From contig JAIPJF010000007.1 of assembly GCA_021734325.1 (NCBI GenBank), positions 1 to 64,000 on the forward strand: a stretch of 64,000 nucleotides of DNA. The letters are read 5' to 3'. Origin of the DNA: Fidelibacterota bacterium. GTDB lineage: Bacteria; Fidelibacterota; UBA8477; JABMPR01. Both the position numbers and the translations under genes were made by a program. The stretch's first letter is position 1, and every line of letters starts with the position of its first letter. The notes beneath the pieces were generated by a model, which was not told the origin of the DNA, made no database searches, and saw only the letters and a program-made list of their open reading frames with translations. Positions 10,201 to 19,108 of this stretch are shown here, one piece after another.

Positions 10201-13200
10201 AAGAGGACCTTGGTATCGATGGTCTACCCTACACCACACCAGTAGATATAGCTAAATATGGATATCATCATCCCTCCTGGGATCGCTATGAGTTTAATCC
10301 CAATGTCAGTCCCATTGACTATAGTCATATTAATGGGACGGAAGGTAATATCTCCATTGAGGGGGGAACTTATCCCAATACGGAAGATTTGAATAACGAC
10401 GGTGCGCTGGATACACGAAATGTCTACTTCACCATGGATATCGATCTGAACTCAGACGAGTATATAGCCGGTAGAACGCAGTACAGTGATGGTTCTGAGA
10501 CGGGTTGGAAATTAATCAGTATTCCACTGGCTGACTTTAAAGAAGTCGGTGAGGTTACACCGCTCTGGTCGCAGATCAAGTTTGCCCGCCTGTGGATGGA
10601 TGAAGTCCCTGCTGGTGGAGCAGGCCTTCAAATTGCAACCATAGATATTGTTGGAAATGAATGGCAGGAACGTGGGGTGTTCTCACGTTATGATGGGATG
10701 GAGACAATCGTCACGGATTCCTCTTCTGGAACCATGAATGTGATGGTGATCAACACGGAGGACAATCCCAGTCGCTATAATGCGGATGCCAATCCGGGAA
10801 GTTATTCTGCCCCACCAGCTGGTGTGCAGGGAATTTTGGACCCCCTCACACAGCTTCGTTCCAAAGAACAATCCCTTGTGATTCGAACGGATAATCTCTT
10901 GCCAGGATATACAGTGGTCACAGATAAACAGTTCAGCGGCTCAACAGCGAAAGATTTTATTCATTACAAGACCCTCAAGATGTTCATCCATGGCTGGGAT
11001 AAAAGCGAGGGGGGAGCCTATGAATCGGGATTTAGCAATTATATGGTGAATGATCAATCCATGCTGGAATTCTTCTTCCGCTTTGGGGAAACGGATAATG
11101 ATTTCTACGAGATTCGGAAACCCATCTATCCAGGCTGGGATGACAGAAATCATCTGGAAGTCAATATGGCCGACCTGGCGAATTACAAGCTGAGTCTGGA
11201 GGACTCGGTCTTTGTAATCTATCGGACTTTTGATCTTGGGAATGACATGGATAGCTCAGCTTACGACACCCTGTCCTGGGCCAATCTGCCGAATGATTTT
11301 AAATATGCTTCAAAGATCCTGCCCGATGGAAGCACCATTGCCGTGAAGGGCAAACCCTCTCTTTCGAGAGTCAAGATCCTCAAGACGGGATTTACAAATT
11401 TATCATCCGGGAGCATGAGCGGAGAGATCTGGCTTGACGAATTACGTGTGAGCGATGTTGAAAAAAATACCGCTACAGCTTATCGGGCGACCCTCAACAT
11501 GAAATTCGCCGATATTGCCACTTTGAACATGGATATCCAAAAGGATGATGCTGATTTCCATAACGTTCAAGAACAATTTGGACGTGGTCTCAATAGGGAG
11601 TCCGTTAACATCAGTGGGTCTTTTTCAGCCCATAAATTCCTGCCCCAATCGTGGGGATTAAATATTCCTGTCTCCATGTCCTATCAACAAAGAGAGGATC
11701 GTCCAAAATATATATCGGGTAGCGACATCAGGATCGAAGATCTGGACCCGGCACTCCAGGACACAATTGAGACTATGACAACTCGTAATGAATCCCGCAG
11801 TTGGAATATGTCCCTTTCCAAGAATGAAAAATCAGAGCACTGGCTGCCGAAATACACTATCGATAATATGAATCTGAAGATCGGGAGCAGCCAGAGCACT
11901 GCCTCCAATCCTCAGAAGAAAGAACAAAGCTCGGAAAAGATAGATGGAAGTTTTTCCTACAGATTGAATCTCGGGGATAAGTTCAAGACCGGGCCTTTCG
12001 GCTTTCTGAAATCGATACCCCTTGTTGGTGAGCAGGTCGCTGGGACTGAGATTGGATACCTGCCAAGTAATATTGGTTTCAATGGATCTGTGGTGGAGAA
12101 TAAATCTGCCAGCATCTATCGAAATCCAAATGCTATCCCACTTCCCAAGACTCATCAGCTCAGTATGACCCGATCGTATAATATTGACTGGAATTTACTA
12201 AGTACGCTGACAGCTCGATACAGTGCAAACCTCTCGAACAACCTGGATAGTCTGAAAAATAGAAAGAAGGACATTATCACCCAGGCTGATTTTGGACATC
12301 TGGGAAGCTTCAGGGAAAGCTACAATTTCAATTGGAATCCCAAAGGCATGAAATTGCTCTCACCATCCCTTACGTATGCTTCAAATTTTACGGCACTGGA
12401 CAACATCACTGAGACCCTCCCTGGCCTCAATCTGAATGTCAATGCCAACACGACGGCATCAATGTCAGTCACGCTCACGGATTGGTTTGGACTTGTTCAC
12501 ACACCTGAAAAGAAGACCCCGGTTTCAAAAACGCCAGCCACACAGCCTGTACGGGGAAGAGGCCGGGCAAAGGCTCCTGAGGTAAATGAGCCAGAAAAAG
12601 AGGTGCCAGAGGGAAAAAAAACGGATGAAGAAGATAAGCAGTCTGTCAGCCTGACAGACATGCTTGATTTCACTTATGAGATGTTCGATAAAATTGACCC
12701 AATTTCCGTCAATATTGCCCAGGGCCGCCAAACTTCCAGCTCACGCCAGATCGAATCCATTGAGAAAGATTCGACATATTTGGTACGTGGATCAACAGGA
12801 ATAGCTGATTCACTTGTGGTTACTACCATAGTAAATGAATTGAGCGTAAATGATATCGAATATGCCTACCGACTCGGTCTCAATTTGGGAGGGGACAAGT
12901 TGAATCACCCGGATGTCACCACTCCTGTAATTAATTCAGATAATTTTAACATGACCTTTCGTTCCGGCATAAAGCTCAGCAAAGAACTCAGCACCAAAAT
13001 TAGTTTTGGTGTTGGGCAGAGAAACTCCATGGCGAACAGGAGTCAAGGTAAAGTGGTAGTGAACAATATGGATTACTTCCCCAGCGGTGGTCTTTTCGGC
13101 GCACCAAAAGATGAGTCAACCTCCTTTGGAAATGCTGGAATTCCCTTTCCCACACTGACGATTCGATATGCCGGTTTGAATAATATTGAATGGCTTAAAA

Positions 13201-13790
13201 AGTATATTAACAACGCCAGTCTGGATATGAATTACACTGGAAAGGGAGAGGAATACAGCGAAAAGGGGATCTTAAACAAACAAGTCTACTCAATCTCTTT
13301 TTCACCCCTCATCGGGTTGAATATTCAGGGGAAAAAGGATATTAACGGGTCTGTGAATTACCGGGTAACAAAAAATATAAGCAACTCAATCAGTTTAGAT
13401 AAACTTACCACCTCCAATCAGACCTTCAACCAATCCCTGAATGCGAGTATTTCATACTCTCATAAGGGAGGACTGAAAATCCCATTACCCATGCTGGAGG
13501 ATAAGTATCTTGAGAACAAGATCGATTTCCGAATGGAAGTCAGCTATACCCATGAACAAGTTTATTCTGGTACGGAAGAAGATAAGGATCATGATGGAAT
13601 TACGACCATAAGTTTTGGTGAAGGTAATTACAATAAATCCTTTTCGCTTCGACCCAATATTCAATATAGCTTTACTGATAAGGTCTCCGGTAGTGTCTCC
13701 TATGAATATCGCATCATCGATACGCGAGCTATCGGACGTCAGGATATTTCGGATTTCCAATTTGGTGTTAATATTCAGATTAAGGGTTAG
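7257..13790 (+). CDS. sprA: SprA/Sov-type T9SS outer-membrane translocon
   Basis: A 2177-residue protein matching the giant SprA/Sov barrel through which T9SS clients cross the outer membrane. A signal peptide (core VLNILSLILLW, cleavage PSFA before QDD) follows the GTG start. The family hallmark GVAYLDDFEGSRREAQLS lies at about residues 799-816, followed by the GGWGLAS stretch. The long beta-rich chain with many aromatic-ended strands runs to a C-terminal strand ending FGVNIQIKG. Slightly shorter than the roughly 2400-2500 residues of Bacteroidetes homologues. Residues 1749-1797 are an unusual Pro/Lys/Glu-rich charged insertion, likely a flexible loop. The M28 cyclase gene starts 7 bases after the stop. 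A weak ribosome site leaves the exact start slightly open. Confidence 0.93.
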   Translation: MRTIVLNILSLILLWAPSFAQDDGAPAIGVNFPVKAKLKQPSSSPIFEQENLGLYFHDSTLIMASPMASPKFIKPSVQMDSTATYFIFSQRMDGTAIGIPTVIAIDAYVQMKLVQNQKKLFRKIATGHLQAEEESSSQSFELIGADIAGQRVSLRVRGNVNITGKLRNEDRSKTTNVNNQNQSNTFQIEQKQAFKIEGKIGDRISIQVDQDSERDFDFENNMEIYYNGNEDEIIQRIEAGNISLNLPGTKLAMFSGQNNGLFGLKALAKVGPVDITAIASLERGRKEKLSLSGNSESSEVTIEDYNRRRNTYFYINKFYRRKAYPLNAGSYIRSNRRIKSIKVYKYTNYAQDDENSYFAKIYNYPETDSTEVTSRRVIQLVQNEDFYLEEDLGFIRMSSPVQDNEVLAIAYADTFDFDNASSEYNLAVPEYDLSGAPVPYYQEGSDVALGIPGIADTLTLKMIKPDNALPGDPSWDLEWKNVFYLKSTGINTDGFDLKMKRSLGGDESELAEDGTPFLQLFGLDQKGVGAELQPDGVIDLDYENILNLRNGELIFPFHYPFMDSAKVEGQPAWMTDARGLPLGNGGNPNLVKYPDYQSTSFYTNAVQTSDYSKDSKFRLYVSYANQSSTFNLGFNVIEGSEEVTLNGVLLERGASKDYTIDYFTGQLLILNESALAPGANLDIKYELNEFFQLDKKVILGTRAEIKFGENKNSFIGLSAIYFSKSSIDEKVRVGKEPMENFIWDLNTKITRELPWLTRGLDWMPLLKTDAQSSITLSGEIAQVIPNPNTSEQKALGDVGVAYLDDFEGSRREAQLSIIRGGWGLASVPADGSGRSNRERAYTYWYNPYNRILTNQIWPNKETSAQAQNDVTDILWLKVIPDSSFSVQAGEAPGEAWGGIMRALSSGYYDQSESKFLELWVRGDQGRLHLDLGSISEDQQDKDQKWTVNILEQNVVKGYGSKPDTEDIPSQAFPSGDGFVVEEEDLGIDGLPYTTPVDIAKYGYHHPSWDRYEFNPNVSPIDYSHINGTEGNISIEGGTYPNTEDLNNDGALDTRNVYFTMDIDLNSDEYIAGRTQYSDGSETGWKLISIPLADFKEVGEVTPLWSQIKFARLWMDEVPAGGAGLQIATIDIVGNEWQERGVFSRYDGMETIVTDSSSGTMNVMVINTEDNPSRYNADANPGSYSAPPAGVQGILDPLTQLRSKEQSLVIRTDNLLPGYTVVTDKQFSGSTAKDFIHYKTLKMFIHGWDKSEGGAYESGFSNYMVNDQSMLEFFFRFGETDNDFYEIRKPIYPGWDDRNHLEVNMADLANYKLSLEDSVFVIYRTFDLGNDMDSSAYDTLSWANLPNDFKYASKILPDGSTIAVKGKPSLSRVKILKTGFTNLSSGSMSGEIWLDELRVSDVEKNTATAYRATLNMKFADIATLNMDIQKDDADFHNVQEQFGRGLNRESVNISGSFSAHKFLPQSWGLNIPVSMSYQQREDRPKYISGSDIRIEDLDPALQDTIETMTTRNESRSWNMSLSKNEKSEHWLPKYTIDNMNLKIGSSQSTASNPQKKEQSSEKIDGSFSYRLNLGDKFKTGPFGFLKSIPLVGEQVAGTEIGYLPSNIGFNGSVVENKSASIYRNPNAIPLPKTHQLSMTRSYNIDWNLLSTLTARYSANLSNNLDSLKNRKKDIITQADFGHLGSFRESYNFNWNPKGMKLLSPSLTYASNFTALDNITETLPGLNLNVNANTTASMSVTLTDWFGLVHTPEKKTPVSKTPATQPVRGRGRAKAPEVNEPEKEVPEGKKTDEEDKQSVSLTDMLDFTYEMFDKIDPISVNIAQGRQTSSSRQIESIEKDSTYLVRGSTGIADSLVVTTIVNELSVNDIEYAYRLGLNLGGDKLNHPDVTTPVINSDNFNMTFRSGIKLSKELSTKISFGVGQRNSMANRSQGKVVVNNMDYFPSGGLFGAPKDESTSFGNAGIPFPTLTIRYAGLNNIEWLKKYINNASLDMNYTGKGEEYSEKGILNKQVYSISFSPLIGLNIQGKKDINGSVNYRVTKNISNSISLDKLTTSNQTFNQSLNASISYSHKGGLKIPLPMLEDKYLENKIDFRMEVSYTHEQVYSGTEEDKDHDGITTISFGEGNYNKSFSLRPNIQYSFTDKVSGSVSYEYRIIDTRAIGRQDISDFQFGVNIQIKG

Positions 13791-13797
13791 AAATTTT

Positions 13798-14709
13798 ATG
13801 AATCGCCATATCACCATCCGAGTCGTATATTCCATTTTGTTCATGAGCTTTATCATACCGGCTCCAGCCCAGACGGGCTTCGACGCAGACCGTGCTTTCG
13901 ATGATCTGATTGCGCAATGCGATCTGGGAACCCGTGAGCCCAATTCGGTCGGGGCGAAAGCTGCAGTTAAATATTTTCAGAGCGTATTGGAGCCCCTGGC
14001 TGATGAATTCTACTTGCAGAATTTTGATATGCAGGATCCTTATGCAGACCGGCAACTGAACCTGACCAACATTATTGCTCGTTTTCAACCGGAAAAAACC
14101 CAGCGAATTATTCTGTGTGCCCATTGGGATACGAGACCTAGAGCGGAATACGATAGAACATATCCTGACAAGCCAATGCTTGGAGCCAATGATGGTGCCA
14201 GTGGCGTTGCGGTCCTCCTCGAAATAGCGAGAAACCTTCAGCGCAAAACGACTGATCCGGGAATTGACATTATTCTCTTTGATGGAGAAGACTATGGTAA
14301 ACCCCAGGATCTCCAGCACTATCTCCTTGGCAGTCGATATTATGTAAAACACCTGTATAAACCGGTGGCTCAACTGGTGATTTTGCTGGATATGGTGGGT
14401 GACGAGAATCTTACCATCAAGATCGATCCTGTCTCATATCAATCAGCACCGGGAGTGATGGAAGAGATATGGTCCCTGGCAGCAGATATCGGATATGATC
14501 AGTTTCGTCTGGAACTGGGTTCTGGCATGTACGATGACCATGTCCCGTTTATTGAAAGGGGGATCCCCGCCATAGATATTATCGATTTCGAATATCCCGG
14601 ACCGGATAATGCCTACTGGCATACACACAATGATACACCTGACAAGTGTAGTCCGGAAAGTCTCGAAGCAGTCGGAAACACGCTATTAATTTGGCTATAT
14701 CAACAATGA
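13798..14709 (+). CDS. M28-family glutaminyl-peptide cyclotransferase-like enzyme, exported
   Basis: A 303-residue exported zinc enzyme. The ATG at 13798 opens into a signal peptide ending PAPA before QTG. Candidate zinc ligands are D132 in GANDGASGV, D165 in FDGEDYG and H275 in YWHTHND; E164 would be the catalytic acid. Further stretches resemble animal and bacterial glutaminyl cyclases: AHWDTRP, the PQDL...LLGSRYY segment, and DDHVPFIERGIPAIDII. These enzymes turn N-terminal Gln into pyroglutamate. The gene follows sprA by 7 bases, and many exported proteins in this window, including this one, carry Gln right after the predicted cleavage site, which suggests they are its substrates. An M28 aminopeptidase is the alternative, but the DDH and PQD features favour the cyclase. 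Confidence 0.85.
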   Translation: MNRHITIRVVYSILFMSFIIPAPAQTGFDADRAFDDLIAQCDLGTREPNSVGAKAAVKYFQSVLEPLADEFYLQNFDMQDPYADRQLNLTNIIARFQPEKTQRIILCAHWDTRPRAEYDRTYPDKPMLGANDGASGVAVLLEIARNLQRKTTDPGIDIILFDGEDYGKPQDLQHYLLGSRYYVKHLYKPVAQLVILLDMVGDENLTIKIDPVSYQSAPGVMEEIWSLAADIGYDQFRLELGSGMYDDHVPFIERGIPAIDIIDFEYPGPDNAYWHTHNDTPDKCSPESLEAVGNTLLIWLYQQ

Positions 14710-14734
14710 AAACCAGAGCCGCAAAGGACTCATT

Positions 14735-15784
14735 ATGAGCAAAATATATGCGAATCCCTTCTTTTGGGGTGGGCCGGTGAATGGTAATACCTATCTGGCC
14801 AGACCAACTGAAGAGCAGCAGATCGCAACTGCTCTTGACAATCAGATCTCACTGGTCCTCTCAGGAAATCGCGGGACGGGAAAAACCAGTATCTTGCAAT
14901 CGTTGCTGGAAAAAAGACCTGAGGTGGCTATCTATCTGGACCTGCGTTTTGTCGTAAGCCTGGATACGCTTTATCATCTTTTATTGCAGGCTCTGGGAAA
15001 AGCATTTCCTACTATGGAAAGCATGTCGGAATACAAAACATTGCAAGAATCTGATCAGATCGAGAGTTTATCACCTGTCTTTGATTTTCTATATGAGACT
15101 GCCATTTTGGATAAGAAAAGGATCGTCATGGTCTGGGATGAATTTCACCACATCCTCAAACTGAAAGATAACACGATTGCAGAGATCAAGTCCAAGCTGA
15201 AAAGGCAGCCAGGTATTAATAATGTTTTTGTAAGTCACCGTGAAGATCTCATGCAAGAACTCTTTGGTAGCCCCAAAAACCATTTCTTGGATAAATATGA
15301 ACACCTAATACTACAGACGATGGACGGAAAGACGTTCAAGCAATATTTAACAAATCGCTTTCGTCGAATGGGTCTCAATGATTTTGATTTGGCTGCAGCA
15401 ATTCTGGAATTCACAACGGGCCTGCCACAATTGACCCAGAAAGTCGCCCATTCTCTTGCCCAATTATGGCTGGAAGGGAATACCACAAGTCTTCTGGACA
15501 GAACGATCAAAAAGATGCTCCAGGAGCACAACGCCCTGTTTACTGCACATTGGGATAATTTTGGAATGAATGAAAGAAGGCTTTTATTGGGTTTGGCAAG
15601 CGGGCACTCACGTCCCACTGAATTGGGCTTCATCGCTAAGTTTGGCCTGTCGGCAACAAGCACGGCCCACAACACGGTCATCAAATTGTTACGCGAAGGC
15701 TGGCTGACAAATAGAGACGATGGTTACTACCTTTATGACCCGCTATTTCTTAAATGGCTGCAGAACAGGAGTGGGATAGCTTGA
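14735..15784 (+). CDS. AAA-type ATPase with C-terminal winged helix (archaeal ATPase-like)
   Basis: A 349-residue cytosolic P-loop ATPase. Walker A is GNRGTGKT (residues 44-51) and Walker B is IVMVWDEF with D135-E136. The C-terminal 70 residues look like a winged helix (FIAKFGLSATSTAHNTVIKLLREGWL), as in the Pfam archaeal ATPase / Orc1-Cdc6-like group. The substrate is unknown; proteins of this architecture include DNA-binding and regulatory ATPases. It starts 25 bases after the cyclase gene and overlaps prmA by about 31 bases if prmA starts at its ATG, so it is probably translated from the same message. No signal peptide or membrane segment. Confidence 0.75.
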   Translation: MSKIYANPFFWGGPVNGNTYLARPTEEQQIATALDNQISLVLSGNRGTGKTSILQSLLEKRPEVAIYLDLRFVVSLDTLYHLLLQALGKAFPTMESMSEYKTLQESDQIESLSPVFDFLYETAILDKKRIVMVWDEFHHILKLKDNTIAEIKSKLKRQPGINNVFVSHREDLMQELFGSPKNHFLDKYEHLILQTMDGKTFKQYLTNRFRRMGLNDFDLAAAILEFTTGLPQLTQKVAHSLAQLWLEGNTTSLLDRTIKKMLQEHNALFTAHWDNFGMNERRLLLGLASGHSRPTELGFIAKFGLSATSTAHNTVIKLLREGWLTNRDDGYYLYDPLFLKWLQNRSGIA

Positions 15785-16629
15785 CGGATATCATCTCAAA
15801 GTGGATCTCGGTTGACATCAGCATCGCTGAAAAGATCAAAGAGATTGCCATGGATTATGCCCTTGCAGTTGGCGGGGCGGCTGTGGTTGAGAAGGATACT
15901 ACCTTTCAGGTTTCCTATCCCATGGATGACAAGGTCCATTCAATTATTCATGATTTGAAGGCATTTCTAATGGATCTGGATCCAGATGTGCTGATTCAGG
16001 AAACGGTCGTTTATCGCGAAAACTGGAATAAACAATGGCAAGACTTTTTCAAGCCAACACAGATCAGCGAGCAAATCATCATCCTCCCGGAGTGGGAAAA
16101 GGTTGAGGATTTCCCCCACAGGATAAAAACGAGGATCCGACCAGCCATGGCATTTGGTACGGGCACGCATGAAACCACCCAGTTATGTCTCCAAATATTG
16201 GAGGAGTCAATCCGCGAAAAAGATCACGTCCTGGATGTTGGGACTGGTAGTGGGATCCTGGGGATCACAGCACTTCATCTAGGGGCTGCAAACATCGATG
16301 CGATTGAGAACGATCCCCTGGCAGAAGAAAATATCCAGGACAATCTGAGCTTAAACGGGATAAGCAAAGGATTCAGGCTTCAGATCAGTGACCAGCCTAT
16401 CCTTCATCCTCCCTATGACCTCCTCGTGGTGAATATCATCAAAGCCAGACTTTTCCCCATATTGCCGAATTATTTTAATGTTGTTCGACCTGAAGGTCGT
16501 GTAATTATTTCCGGCTTGCTCATCGAAGAAGAGTCAGAGCTAAAAACGCTTTTAATGGGCTCAAGCTGGCGAATTATTAATACATACACAAAAAATGAAT
16601 GGATAGCTTTTTTATGCGAAGTAGATTGA
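15754..16629 (+). CDS. prmA: Ribosomal protein L11 methyltransferase
   Basis: A 291-residue SAM-dependent methyltransferase. The PrmA signature RPAMAFGTGTHETTQLCL precedes the SAM-binding motif VLDVGTGSGILGI; the acidic ENDP residue and the VVNII motif follow. PrmA trimethylates ribosomal protein L11. The ATG at 15754 overlaps the ATPase gene by 31 bases; a TTG at 15781, overlapping its stop as TTGA, is an alternative that would remove nine residues. The 3' end overlaps the next lipoprotein gene. Its place inside a secretion cluster seems accidental to its function. Confidence 0.93.
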   Translation: MAAEQEWDSLTDIISKWISVDISIAEKIKEIAMDYALAVGGAAVVEKDTTFQVSYPMDDKVHSIIHDLKAFLMDLDPDVLIQETVVYRENWNKQWQDFFKPTQISEQIIILPEWEKVEDFPHRIKTRIRPAMAFGTGTHETTQLCLQILEESIREKDHVLDVGTGSGILGITALHLGAANIDAIENDPLAEENIQDNLSLNGISKGFRLQISDQPILHPPYDLLVVNIIKARLFPILPNYFNVVRPEGRVIISGLLIEEESELKTLLMGSSWRIINTYTKNEWIAFLCEVD

Positions 16630-17522
16630 TATTATTACTACTGGTACTGCTGCTCCAGTATTGTGATCAAGCCCCAACGACGCTTGATTCTGAACCATTC
16701 ATTGAGAGAACTGAAAGTGCTGTTTTCAATACAGAACTTTCCAGCATTGAATTCGATTATCTGTCAGGGGAATTTTTCTTCACTGCTCTGGTGACAGGCC
16801 CGGAAGCCGTTCACCAGGTATCCCTATTGCTTTGGTCTGACAGTATCCAGACGGATTCCATCTTCCTTAATGATGCGGGCCTTGAAGGAGATATTATAGC
16901 CGAAGATGGAAATTATGATGGGAACTGGGTGCTTCCGGACAGTGTCCTTCTCTTACCGGATAGTCTCTTCGTCGAGTGGGTGGATCAGGTGTGGAACGTT
17001 AAGGTGACTGTTCTGGATATAAATATGGAGGAAATCTCACATCAGCAATCTTACCAACCAGAAGTTCCTGCTGCACCAGTCATAGAAAGCATCCATCATT
17101 TTGATACCCTCACGCTACGTTCAAATGCACTGGTTCTGGATACTTTGAGACTTGAGGTCAGCCACCCTAACGGATTGGATGAGATCAGGGATGTGAGCAT
17201 GATGTCAGAAAAACCGGATGGTTCCTTTGCCAATGATAGCACTGCCATCCCACTCTACGATGATGGTGGCAGGGAAATCTTTTTCACCTGGAATGGGATC
17301 GATTTTACCAGCGGCGATCAGGTGGCGAATGACGGGGTTTACAGTCTTTTACTCGCCCTGGATCCTACAACTCTTACCGGTACATATTACTGGACATTCA
17401 ATGCAAGGAGCTGGGTGGGCCTGGAAGCAAAAAGTCTTAAGGATTCCCTGGTTGTACTGAGTGCAGGTGGGTCTACGACAGCCATTGGTCCGCCAATACT
17501 GGGAAGGGGAGTTTTAAAATGA
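16614..17522 (+). CDS. Predicted lipoprotein, unknown function
   Basis: About 302 residues. The ATG at 16614 gives a short basic start, a Leu-rich core and a cysteine in LLLQYCDQ, read as a relaxed lipobox; an ATG at 16599 would add five residues. The rest has two Ig-like beta modules. The first includes LNDAGLEGDIIAEDGNYDG and the second DDGGREIFFTW...GDQVANDGVYSL, the acidic loops of calcium-binding beta domains seen in FCB surface proteins. It overlaps prmA by 16 bases and the next gene by ATGA, so it is translationally coupled to both. The lipobox is not ideal (Tyr before Cys), so lipidation is inferred. Confidence 0.65.
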   Translation: MRSRLILLLLVLLLQYCDQAPTTLDSEPFIERTESAVFNTELSSIEFDYLSGEFFFTALVTGPEAVHQVSLLLWSDSIQTDSIFLNDAGLEGDIIAEDGNYDGNWVLPDSVLLLPDSLFVEWVDQVWNVKVTVLDINMEEISHQQSYQPEVPAAPVIESIHHFDTLTLRSNALVLDTLRLEVSHPNGLDEIRDVSMMSEKPDGSFANDSTAIPLYDDGGREIFFTWNGIDFTSGDQVANDGVYSLLLALDPTTLTGTYYWTFNARSWVGLEAKSLKDSLVVLSAGGSTTAIGPPILGRGVLK

Positions 17523-19108
17523 AAAAGATTCTTGCTCCTCTCATACTCATCTTTGCAGTCTCCCTCCACGGGCAGTTAATGCGACCAACACAGTTCTCAC
17601 TAAGTGCCGCAGATACTGTCTATGAGGGTCTCATCGGGAGTAGCATTACCGATATTGATGGCTCTGGGAATAAAGTGTGGCTTGGTTCAGGTCATGGTCT
17701 TAGCGCCAGCTTTGATGGAGGGGAAACTTTCATTGGCTATAGTCGTCAATTCTCAGATCTCGGCCGAGGGGGTATTTCTGCCCTGGAAGTGTATGGGGAC
17801 ACGGTCTGGGTTGCCATGGGCTTTGATTCGACGACAGCGCTAGGTGATCTCAAGGCAGGTGGAGGGATCAGTCGTTCTGTTGATGGCGGGCAGACCTGGA
17901 CCTTTCTGGGACAACCCATGGACAGTTTGAGGGTCGATACCATCATTGCTGGCGATACGACATTTGCAACTTACTCTGAAATGGATCTCTGGGGTGTTAC
18001 GATTAAAACAGTTGACGTGGTCACACCGATCCAGAACATCACCTATGATCTGGCTTATGATGGCACGCGTCTCTGGGCGACTTCCTTTGGAGGTGGGTTG
18101 AGGGTTTCCAGTGATCTGGGTGATACCTGGAGACGGGTCATGCTTCCCTGGGATAATTTCAATAGTCTTGATTCGCTCACCATACATTCAATAAAAGCAG
18201 ACATCCTGAATGATCCAGAGAAATATGCCCTTGATCCGGTACGCTATTTAAATCACCTGGGGTTTTCAGTTAAGGCCTGGAATGACACCGTCTGGGTTGG
18301 GACCTCGGGAGGAGTAAACAGGTCAATTGATGGTGGAAAAAGCTGGCAGCATTTTCATTTTCAGAACTCGAATCTTTCTGGAAACTGGGTAATCGCTCTC
18401 AATCGTCAATTGATGGAGAATGGCAAGGAGCGCATGTGGGCCTCAACAGTGACCACTGGAGAAGGAGATATCACAGGGCTTAGCTTTTTTGAATCAGAGA
18501 TGGATTATTGGCGAGCCCCCTTATTGGGAATCAGTAAATCCTGGAATATTAGCTCAAACGCCAATTCCGTCTATTCTGCCACTGATGAGGGTTTGTGGAA
18601 GTCCAAAGATGGACTTCATTTTACCCTCTTGCCAAACTTTCACAATGCAGACTATTCTGAGGTTATTTATTCTGATGAGGTCTATTCCGTATTTTTTAAT
18701 GCCGATGGATCGCTCTGGGTAGGTACTGGTGACGGTTTGGCGATAAGTTATAATGATGGGCTTACCTGGAATGTTTTCAAGGCTCGGGTTGCAGATCCTG
18801 ATGATACCTACTATGCCTACCCCAATCCATTTACACCCCGCTACGACAAGGTCGTTGGTGGTCAGGGCAATTTGATCATTCGATTTGTTGCGAATCTGGG
18901 TGAAGAGATTACCATAACGGTTTTCGATTTCGCCATGCATACAGTCAAAAAGGTGGTTCAAGGGGGAACAGCCCATCTGGAAGGAGCTCAGGAACGCACC
19001 TGGAACGGTCGTAACGAACAGGGGTACCTGGTAGCAAACGGCACGTATTTTATCAGACTGGAAATTGGATCTGAAGTTCAGTGGACGAAAGTGATGGTGA
19101 TAAATTGA
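17519..19108 (+). CDS. Secreted BNR-repeat beta-propeller with C-terminal sorting-type domain
   Basis: 529 residues. Signal peptide MKKILAPLILIFAVSLHG with Gln as the next residue. Several Asp-box (BNR) motifs mark a propeller: SFDGGETF, SVDGGQTW, SDLGDTW, SIDGGKSW, SYNDGLTW. The C-terminal 90 residues (YAYPNPFTPR, then ITVFDFAMHTVKKV and a closing NGTYFIRLE) match the FlgD-Ig / T9SS sorting fold, though the core differs from the classic YPNPFNP. Start ATG overlaps the upstream stop as ATGA and the stop overlaps the next TTG as TTGA, so it belongs to a coupled block with a lipoprotein and two PorV-like barrels. A PorZ-like role (propeller in the attachment complex) is a speculative parallel. 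Confidence 0.78.
   Translation: MKKILAPLILIFAVSLHGQLMRPTQFSLSAADTVYEGLIGSSITDIDGSGNKVWLGSGHGLSASFDGGETFIGYSRQFSDLGRGGISALEVYGDTVWVAMGFDSTTALGDLKAGGGISRSVDGGQTWTFLGQPMDSLRVDTIIAGDTTFATYSEMDLWGVTIKTVDVVTPIQNITYDLAYDGTRLWATSFGGGLRVSSDLGDTWRRVMLPWDNFNSLDSLTIHSIKADILNDPEKYALDPVRYLNHLGFSVKAWNDTVWVGTSGGVNRSIDGGKSWQHFHFQNSNLSGNWVIALNRQLMENGKERMWASTVTTGEGDITGLSFFESEMDYWRAPLLGISKSWNISSNANSVYSATDEGLWKSKDGLHFTLLPNFHNADYSEVIYSDEVYSVFFNADGSLWVGTGDGLAISYNDGLTWNVFKARVADPDDTYYAYPNPFTPRYDKVVGGQGNLIIRFVANLGEEITITVFDFAMHTVKKVVQGGTAHLEGAQERTWNGRNEQGYLVANGTYFIRLEIGSEVQWTKVMVIN

Noticed and set aside
13780-14373. 197-codon antisense open frame opposite the cyclase gene
   Set aside because: Lies fully across a gene with clear homology; composition is that of a shadow frame.
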